Source: Streptomyces sp. NBC_01551
GTDB lineage: Bacteria > Actinomycetota > Actinomycetes > Streptomycetales > Streptomycetaceae
NCBI RefSeq assembly: GCF_026339935.1
Contig: NZ_JAPEPX010000001.1
Coordinates: forward strand, 5,793,501 to 5,857,500
Reading direction: 5' to 3'
DNA length: 64,000 nt
In this document: piece after piece, positions 58,014 through 64,000 of the stretch
Numbering within the stretch: position 1 is the stretch's first letter
Layout of the letters: the number at the start of each line of letters is the position of its first letter
Translations under genes and position numbers: made by a program
Notes under the pieces: generated by a model
Database searches by the model: none
What the model was told of the DNA's origin: nothing
What the model saw: the letters and a program-made list of their open reading frames with translations, nothing else

Positions 58014-60878
58014 ATGAGCGTGAACCGAGTGACGACAAGGACCGTGCCCGAGGAGCTCGACGGCGTACGGACACCCCTCCGGGGCAGGGACGCCGAAATG
58101 GCGTTCATCGAGGAGCGGCTCGACGCGCTCGGCCGGGGCGAAGGCGGGATCGTCCGCGTCGAGGGCCCCGCCGGCATCGGCAGGTCCAGGATCCTCGCGG
58201 AGGCCGCGGCAGCCGCGAGACGGCGCGGGACGAGGGTGTTCGAGGGAGCGGCGGACCCCGACGAACAGTTCGTGCCGCTCGGCCCGCTCCTCGACGGTCT
58301 GCTCTCCGGCGAGGAACCCCTGTCCGGCGCCGTCCGCCTCAGGGACCTCGCCACGACGCCCGGCCAGCGCTTCTGGCTGCTCCAGGAACTGGGGGACCGC
58401 CTGCGGGAGACGGCGCGAAACGGCCCCCTGCTCGTCGTCCTCGACGACCTCCAGTGGTGCGACGACCTGACCCTTCTCACCTTCAACACCCTCGCGGCCG
58501 GACTCTCGTCGCACGCCATCCTGTGGCTGGTCGCCGTGCGCGGCGGCAGCGTGCCGTCGGGAGTGCGCACGACCCTGGACCGGATCCGGCAGGCAGGCGC
58601 ACACGAGCTGGCGCTGGGAGCGCTGGAGGACCAGGCGACCACACGGATCACCGAGGACGTCCTCGGCGCCGCTCCCGACCCGGACGTCCTCCGCGTCGCC
58701 CGCCGCGCCGAAGGAGTCCCGCAGCTGCTGGTCGAGCTGCTCGGGTCGCTGCGGGAGGCGGTGACGATCGAGAACGGCACGGCCGGGCTGTCGGCCGGAC
58801 CACCCGCCCCACGGGAACTCCCCTCGGTCGTGCGCCGCCTCGACCGGCTGTCCGACGAGGCACGGGAGCTGGTGCAGACGGCGGCCGCCGTGGGCGCCCC
58901 GGTCACCGTCGCGCTGCTGGCCGAACTGCTCGGCAGGTCCCCGGCGGCGCTCATCACAGCGGTACGGGAATCCCTCGACGCCGATCTGCTCACCGAGAGC
59001 GGCGATCGCCTCGCCTTCCGCCACGGCCTGATCCGTGAGGCGGTGGAAGCCGGCCTCCCCCTGTCCCTGCGTCAGGCCCTGCGTGGTCAAGCCGCCGAGC
59101 CGCCGCCGGGGAGCGCGGCCTCCTCTGTCGAGCATCCCGGGCCGTCGGCCGGGAGAGCACCGGCAGCTGCGGCGGAGGCCGGGACGGGAGACGCGGCGGA
59201 GGCCGACCGGCTGCGCACCGCCGCGGCGGAGTACGCGGCCACGGCTCCCGGACCCGCTGCGGAACGCAGCCTCATGGCCCTGGAACTCACCTCCGCGGAC
59301 GCTCCGGAGCGGCCGCGGGTCATCGCCGAGACGATCCCGCTGCTCTGGCAGACGGGCCGGGCCGCCCAGGCGCGTGAACTGGGAGCCACCGCCCTGGCGG
59401 CCGGCGGTCTCGGACCCGAGGACGAGGCGCTCATACGCCTGGCCCTGGCACGCCTCGCCGTACAGTTCGACTTCTCCGAGGCGGTCCGGCAGGCCCGAGC
59501 CGGGGCGGCACTGCCCGGGATCTCCCTGACCGCGAGGGGGCGACTGCTCGCCATGCTCGCCGTCGGCCTGTCGATGTCGGGCGAACACGCGGCGGCCGAG
59601 CAGGTCGCCGCGCAGGCGTGGGACACCGCGGCGGCAGCGGGAGACCGCACCGCCGAGGCCACGCTGACGACGGTCCGCTCGGCCGTGAGCTTCCACCGCA
59701 TGGACCTGGCCGAGGCGTTCCGGCAGGCCGAGAGGGCCGCCGCGCTGGCCGACGCCCTGGGCGTCAGCACCTCGCTGTGGCTGCCGGAGGCCTTGTGGCA
59801 CGCCCTCCTGTCGAACACCACCGGACGCACCGCGGAGGCGCTCGCCGTCGCGGAGGAGGGCATCCGGATCACCAGGGAGCAGGGCCGGACGGCCGCCACC
59901 CGCATGTGGCTTATGACCCGCACCCGCATCCATCTGGAGACCGGACGGCTGTCGGACGCCCGGGCCGACGCGGAAGCCGCGTCCCCGGCGACCGACGAAC
60001 CCGGCCCGGGCAACCTCGCCGATGTCACGCTCCGGTACGTGATGCTGCGCGTCGCCCTCCACACCGGCGACCGGCAGACCGCGGAGGCGTACGCGGCACA
60101 GGCGCGGCGCATGCGGAGCGACGACGCACCCGTCGTCCGGCACTTCGGCACCTGGATGCTGGCGCTGATGGCCGACTACGAAGGCCGGACCGACCGCGCC
60201 ATGGCCGAGCTCGACGCGGTGATGACGTCGCCCGCCGCGGACCGGCCCGCCTACGCCGGCCTGATCGACCCTGCCGACGCCCCGGTGCTCGTCCGCCTGG
60301 CGCTGCGCGCGGGCAGGCACGAACGGGCCGTGCAGGCGGTCGCCATGGCCGAGAAGCGAGCCGTGCTCAATCCCGACCTCCCGTTCCTCGCCGCAACCGC
60401 CGCGCACGCCCGGGGGCTCCTCGACAACGACCTCGCCCCTCTCGTACGCGCCGTTCGGCTGTACGAGAACTGCTCTCGGGTGCTGGCCCGGGCGTCGGCG
60501 CTGGAGGACGCCGGACGCAAGCTGGCGGTCACCCGCAAGCCGGAAGCGGTCCCGTACTTCGAGACGGCCCTCACGCTCTATGTGCGAGCGGGCGCCGAGA
60601 GGGACGTCGCACGCGTCCGCCGGCGTCTGCGGGCCGCTGGTGTCCGCCGCCGGCCCTCGACGGCCGGGCTCTCCGGGGCATGGCCCGAGCTGACGGCCGC
60701 GGAGATACGGGTGGTACGGCTCGTGGCACAAGGGCTGACCAACCAGCAGGTGGCCGAGTACCTCTCCCTCTCGCCGCACACGGTGAGTTCGCACCTGCGC
60801 CGGGCCTTCACCAAGCTGGACACCACCTCGCGCGTGGAGCTGACCCGGCTGGTGAAGCATCGTGACAGCGGAGAGTAG
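58014..60878 (+). CDS. LAL-type LuxR-family regulator, second copy
   Basis: 954 residues. It begins RGRDAEMAFIEERLDALGRG, then a P-loop region EGPAGIGRSRIL in which the usual Walker A GKT is replaced by GRS, then VVLDDLQWCDD as Walker B, TPR-like helices, and a C-terminal LuxR helix-turn-helix (LTAAEIRVVRLVAQGLTNQQVAEYLSLSPHTVSSHLRRAFTKL). The missing Lys in Walker A suggests reduced ATP hydrolysis. No ribosome site precedes the ATG. It is 60 bases after the FMN reductase gene and may control the hydrolase and monooxygenase unit before it. It is the second such regulator within 3 kb. Confidence 0.92.
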   Translation: MSVNRVTTRTVPEELDGVRTPLRGRDAEMAFIEERLDALGRGEGGIVRVEGPAGIGRSRILAEAAAAARRRGTRVFEGAADPDEQFVPLGPLLDGLLSGEEPLSGAVRLRDLATTPGQRFWLLQELGDRLRETARNGPLLVVLDDLQWCDDLTLLTFNTLAAGLSSHAILWLVAVRGGSVPSGVRTTLDRIRQAGAHELALGALEDQATTRITEDVLGAAPDPDVLRVARRAEGVPQLLVELLGSLREAVTIENGTAGLSAGPPAPRELPSVVRRLDRLSDEARELVQTAAAVGAPVTVALLAELLGRSPAALITAVRESLDADLLTESGDRLAFRHGLIREAVEAGLPLSLRQALRGQAAEPPPGSAASSVEHPGPSAGRAPAAAAEAGTGDAAEADRLRTAAAEYAATAPGPAAERSLMALELTSADAPERPRVIAETIPLLWQTGRAAQARELGATALAAGGLGPEDEALIRLALARLAVQFDFSEAVRQARAGAALPGISLTARGRLLAMLAVGLSMSGEHAAAEQVAAQAWDTAAAAGDRTAEATLTTVRSAVSFHRMDLAEAFRQAERAAALADALGVSTSLWLPEALWHALLSNTTGRTAEALAVAEEGIRITREQGRTAATRMWLMTRTRIHLETGRLSDARADAEAASPATDEPGPGNLADVTLRYVMLRVALHTGDRQTAEAYAAQARRMRSDDAPVVRHFGTWMLALMADYEGRTDRAMAELDAVMTSPAADRPAYAGLIDPADAPVLVRLALRAGRHERAVQAVAMAEKRAVLNPDLPFLAATAAHARGLLDNDLAPLVRAVRLYENCSRVLARASALEDAGRKLAVTRKPEAVPYFETALTLYVRAGAERDVARVRRRLRAAGVRRRPSTAGLSGAWPELTAAEIRVVRLVAQGLTNQQVAEYLSLSPHTVSSHLRRAFTKLDTTSRVELTRLVKHRDSGE

Positions 60879-61015
60879 TCACTTCGTATCCCCCGTGGGT
60901 GTCATGGCAATGGACGATTCGTGTGATGTGCCGACGTCGTCGCTTCCTCAGAATGATCAAGAGCCGCGGAATGGAGAAGTCCGCGGGGAACCGTTGATCG
61001 AGAGAGGAACAGCGC

Positions 61016-62263
61016 GTGACCGTAAGGCTCCTGCGAGCCCGCCCCGGCAGCCCCGAGCTCCAGGCGCTTGTCGACGAGCTCGCGGAGCGGCTCGGCCGGT
61101 CCGTCGCCGTCGACGACCCGCTGGTCCGCATGGTCTGCACGAGCCGCCACTTCGGCGACGAGGACCCGGTCCGCATCGGCACCCTGTTGCAGGGCCGCGC
61201 CGACAACGCGACCATCCGCTACGTCCTCGCCCAGGGCGTGACCCAGTGGTCCCGAGCCGGATTCATCGACGGCCGTGACGATCTCGGACTGCTGCCCCGT
61301 TACGTCGTGCCGCTGCGCGAGCGCGGGCACCTCCTCGGGCTGCTCATGGTGGTCGTGCCCGAGAAGGCGCTAGGAGAGCGGGAGACACATGCCATCGCCC
61401 GGGCCGCGGACGCCATGGCCGCCCAGATGTTCGGAGAGTACATCGCCGCCGACACCCGGAGGGTCGACGAGCGGGACCTGGTCCTCGCACTCGTCGGTAC
61501 CGACGTCGCCGCCCGTACCACCGCACGGCGGCGAGGCAAGGAACTCGGACTGCTCGGAGCGGCGGAGCACGTCCTTGTCACCGTCGTCCAGCTGAGCTGC
61601 GCGACGGAGTTCGTGCGGCAGTCCGAGGCTGCCCTGTGGGGGGCGTTGGAGGGGTTCCGGCAGACGCGCTCTGCCCAGGGCCTCATCGCGATCGGCAGGG
61701 AGCGGGCGACGCTGCTCCAGCTGCGCGACCGCCCACCCGGCCAGGACGAGGTCACGGCACAGTCCGCTCGCATCCTGGACGAACTCCGCACCTTCCTGGG
61801 CCCGTCGGCGGACCCGGTGATCGGCGTCGGTGGCCGACACCCCGGCCTGGACGATGCATGGACGTCGTACGAGCAGGCGCTGGTGGCGGCGCGCGCGGCA
61901 CGCCGACTGCCCACCCTGAAGAGCGCCGGTGACTGGGAGCTGCTCGGGGAACTCGCCGTGCTGCTCCAGCTCCCCGAGCACGCCCTGAACGCGTCCCTGG
62001 TCCCGAAGCCGCTCCGTACCCTGAGCGAGGCTCATGCCGGCGACCGCCTGCGGGACACGCTGCGCTGCTTCCTCGAACACGCGGGATCGATTCCCCGGAC
62101 CGCGGACGCGCTGGGAATCCACCGCACCTCGCTCTACTACCGCCTGCGCCAGATCCAGGAGATCACCGGACTGGACCTCGACGACGGCGCCCACCGGCTC
62201 ACTCTGCACCTCGGCCTCAGGATCGAGGAACTCCTCGCCCCCGGCGGCGACGGGGCCGTCTGA
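61016..62263 (+). CDS. PucR/CdaR-type helix-turn-helix regulator
   Basis: 415 residues. The N-terminal half is a GAF-like sensor (LQALVDELAERLGRSVAVDDPLVRMVCTS, then VVPLRERGHLLGLLMVVVP), followed by a GGDEF-like middle (PVIGVGGRHPGLDDAWTSYEQALVAARAA) and the C-terminal HTH (LRDTLRCFLEHAGSIPRTADALGIHRTSLYYRLRQIQEITGLDL). The GTG start has GAGAGGA upstream. Such regulators sense metabolites such as purines or aromatic acids. The flanking alpha/beta hydrolase gene is a plausible target. The 137-bp gap before it has no other element I recognise. Confidence 0.92.
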   Translation: MTVRLLRARPGSPELQALVDELAERLGRSVAVDDPLVRMVCTSRHFGDEDPVRIGTLLQGRADNATIRYVLAQGVTQWSRAGFIDGRDDLGLLPRYVVPLRERGHLLGLLMVVVPEKALGERETHAIARAADAMAAQMFGEYIAADTRRVDERDLVLALVGTDVAARTTARRRGKELGLLGAAEHVLVTVVQLSCATEFVRQSEAALWGALEGFRQTRSAQGLIAIGRERATLLQLRDRPPGQDEVTAQSARILDELRTFLGPSADPVIGVGGRHPGLDDAWTSYEQALVAARAARRLPTLKSAGDWELLGELAVLLQLPEHALNASLVPKPLRTLSEAHAGDRLRDTLRCFLEHAGSIPRTADALGIHRTSLYYRLRQIQEITGLDLDDGAHRLTLHLGLRIEELLAPGGDGAV

Positions 62264-62401
62264 CCACGGACTCGCTTCGACAAAGCGAGGAGGATCCACG
62301 GCCCGATTCCTACAGCTCGCGGTGGTGCGGGCGGCGGGCCCCATTCGATGATGTTCGGGACGGGCGGGAGCGATGCACCGCCTCTGACCAGGGGAGAGGT
62401 C

Positions 62402-63253
62402 ATGAAGGAACTGATCACGACGGACGGCGCACGGCTCGCGTACCAGGACACCGGCGGCGAGGGCGTCCCGCTGGTGATGCTGCACGGCTGGGGGCAGACG
62501 CAGGCGATGTTCCGCCACCAGATCGAGGGGTTGGCGCCCGGCCGTCGCGTCGTCACCGTCGACCTCCGCGGCCATGGGAAATCCGGCAAGCCGCGGCACG
62601 GCTACCGCATCGCCCGGCTCTCCCGCGATGTGCTCGAACTCGTCGACCATCTCGGTCTCGACCGTTTCGACGCACTGGGCTGGTCCATGGGTGTCTCGGT
62701 GTGGTGGAGCTTCATCGACCAGTACGGGACCGGACGGATCCGGCGCTTCGTCGCCGTCGACCAGCCCGCGGCGGTCGCCGCCGTGCCCTGGATGACCGAG
62801 CGGGAACAGCGGGACTCCGGTGCCATCTTCGATGTGTCGGGGCTGTTGTACCTGGGTGCGGCCCTCGCGGGGCCGGAGGGCGACACGGTCCGCGCCGACT
62901 TCGTGCGCGGCATGTTCTCCGGCGAGCCCGACCCCGAGGTGCTGGCCTTCGTCGGCGAGGAGATCCGGTCGACACCCGCCTACGCGGGCGTACCGCTGCT
63001 GTTCGACCACTGCGCGCAGGACTGGCGCGACGTGCTTCCCCGGATCGATGTGCCGACCCTGGTGATCGGCTGTGAGGGAAGCCATGTGCACCCCGATTCG
63101 CAGCGCTTCGTCGCCGAGCGGATTCCCGGCGCACGCCTGCACGTCTTCGCCTCCGACGTGGCGAGCTCGCACTTCCCCTTCCTGGAGAACCCGCCGGCCT
63201 TCAACGCCGTGGTGGAGAAGTTCCTGGCCGAGGAGCCGGCGAACGGGGCGTGA
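62402..63253 (+). CDS. Alpha/beta hydrolase (esterase/lactonase-like)
   Basis: 283 residues from the ATG at 62402, with GGGGAGAGG upstream; a longer frame from 62348 lacks a site. HGWGQTQAMF, the DLRGHGKSGKP loop, the nucleophile in LGWSMG and the Asp and His in VIGCEGSHV and SSHFPFLENP match the group of haloperoxidase/AHL-lactonase-type hydrolases. It stands between a PucR and an AraC regulator gene, so it is likely under local control. The substrate is unknown. Confidence 0.9.
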   Translation: MKELITTDGARLAYQDTGGEGVPLVMLHGWGQTQAMFRHQIEGLAPGRRVVTVDLRGHGKSGKPRHGYRIARLSRDVLELVDHLGLDRFDALGWSMGVSVWWSFIDQYGTGRIRRFVAVDQPAAVAAVPWMTEREQRDSGAIFDVSGLLYLGAALAGPEGDTVRADFVRGMFSGEPDPEVLAFVGEEIRSTPAYAGVPLLFDHCAQDWRDVLPRIDVPTLVIGCEGSHVHPDSQRFVAERIPGARLHVFASDVASSHFPFLENPPAFNAVVEKFLAEEPANGA

Positions 63254-63294
63254 ATCCGCCCTCCGCCCGCACGCACCTACGGCTAGGAATCCCC

Positions 63295-64000
63295 ATGACC
63301 CCCACACTGATGTCACGTGCGCCCGAACGGGTGCCCCGGCGAGCGCCCGATCCGGCCTCGCCCTCCTCCCGCTCGGGGTGGCTGGTCCAGATGCTTTCCG
63401 AGATGCCGGAGACGAACGACCGGACCCACGTCTACCTCGGCGTCCATGTCCGTGGGCCCGTCACCGTCGTCCACGAGCGCGCCAAGAGCCTGTTGGAGCC
63501 GAACGACCTTGTCTTCTGCGACCCGGCCCGACGGCATCTGCTGCAGTTCGGAGAAGACTGCCAGATGATCTTCTTCCGGGTGCCCCGGTGCTATCTGGGC
63601 GTCACGGAGTCGGAACTGAACCAGGTGCTCGGCGTACCCGTACGCGGCGGGGAGGGGATCGGGGCGCTGGCGTCCGACTTCCTGACCGCGCTCGCCGGCA
63701 AGGCGGAGTTCCGCCGGTCCACGATCGGGGACCGGCGTGCCCGGACGGCCGTACACCTCCTCTCCGTCCTGGTCATGGAGCTCCTCGAAGCGGACACGAC
63801 GGACGAGGCCGACGACGCGTCCGGGGCCGTCAACGAGATGCTGTCCCGGATCCGCGCCTACATCGAAGAGCATCTGATGGACCCGGACCTCTCACCGGAG
63901 TCGATCGCACGCGCCCACCACATCTCCGTCCGGTACCTGCAGAAGCTCTTCCAGAACGACGGCAGCACGGTGAGCCAATGGGTGCGGGAACGCAGGCTCG
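63295..64000 (+). CDS. AraC-family regulator (3' truncated by window end)
   Basis: 235 residues are visible from the ATG at 63295, and the frame continues past the window. The N-terminal part fits the AraC_binding_2 ligand domain (PVTVVHERAKSLLEPNDLVFCDPARRHLLQF); the C-terminal part is the double helix-turn-helix of AraC/XylS, of which the first helix-turn-helix (LSPESIARAHHISVRYLQKLFQ) and the start of the second (TVSQWVRERRL) are present. The gene starts 41 bases after the hydrolase stop, so both may be co-transcribed. Only a weak GGAAT-like site lies before the ATG. The effector is unknown. Confidence 0.88.
   Translation, partial: MTPTLMSRAPERVPRRAPDPASPSSRSGWLVQMLSEMPETNDRTHVYLGVHVRGPVTVVHERAKSLLEPNDLVFCDPARRHLLQFGEDCQMIFFRVPRCYLGVTESELNQVLGVPVRGGEGIGALASDFLTALAGKAEFRRSTIGDRRARTAVHLLSVLVMELLEADTTDEADDASGAVNEMLSRIRAYIEEHLMDPDLSPESIARAHHISVRYLQKLFQNDGSTVSQWVRERRL

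Noticed and set aside
57150-60860. 1236-codon open frame on the minus strand
   Set aside because: It is antisense to the LAL regulator, FMN reductase and monooxygenase genes, which have clear domains; long antisense frames are common at this GC content.

Overview
The window reads as the chromosome of a Streptomyces or very close high-GC actinomycete. GC is very high with strongly GC-biased third codon positions, GTG and TTG starts are common, genes are often joined by ATGA or TGATG overlaps, rho-independent hairpins lack U-tracts, and the gene families are typical (LAL-type LuxR regulators, sugar ABC importers without their own ATPase, Zur-controlled alternative ribosomal proteins).

Layout. 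1-8.3 kb: the end of a sulfite-reductase-type flavoprotein, an aromatic-type aminotransferase with a DMT exporter under a divergent Lrp/AsnC regulator, a PadR regulator with a palindromic operator upstream of an acyl-CoA dehydrogenase, and recQ. 8.3-12.7 kb: an accessory two-gene unit, a KAP-type membrane P-loop NTPase (919 aa) with an uncharacterised partner, preceded by three tandem 8-bp repeats. 13.0-20.2 kb: a choline-to-glycine-betaine operon (betB, betA, then an OpuA-type importer whose permease is an in-tandem fused duplication). 20.3-27.6 kb: a second accessory unit, a 1949-aa P-loop ATPase overlapping by 4 bp a 480-aa protein that carries an N-terminal Walker A and a C-terminal RNxxxH (HEPN-like) motif. 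This is the best candidate here for an undescribed conflict or defence system.

27.7-32.7 kb: FKBP, a WYL remnant, and a zinc-limitation cluster of cysteine-poor ribosomal proteins (L32, S18, L31, L33, L28, S14) plus two COG0523 proteins, one of which has lost its GTP-binding motifs. Two near-identical Zur-box-like sites sit in the two promoter regions. 32.7-40.0 kb: a decayed stretch. It holds an integrase remnant, a frameshifted hypothetical gene, two diverged copies of the same 3' gene end (about 5.5 kb apart), a nucleotidase with an internal deletion, and metE and corA fragments. Embedded in it is an intact desaturase/ferredoxin-reductase pair with a divergent PucR-type regulator.

40.1-64 kb: a co-directional metabolic and detoxification region. 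It holds an isochorismatase-like hydrolase, DoxX, Dps, a flavin disulfide reductase, several alpha/beta hydrolases, a YtcJ-type amidohydrolase, a sugar ABC importer with its own LAL regulator, a luciferase-like monooxygenase with an FMN reductase, a second LAL regulator, a PucR regulator and an AraC regulator cut by the window end.

All assignments come from reading motifs and gene order; no database search was run.
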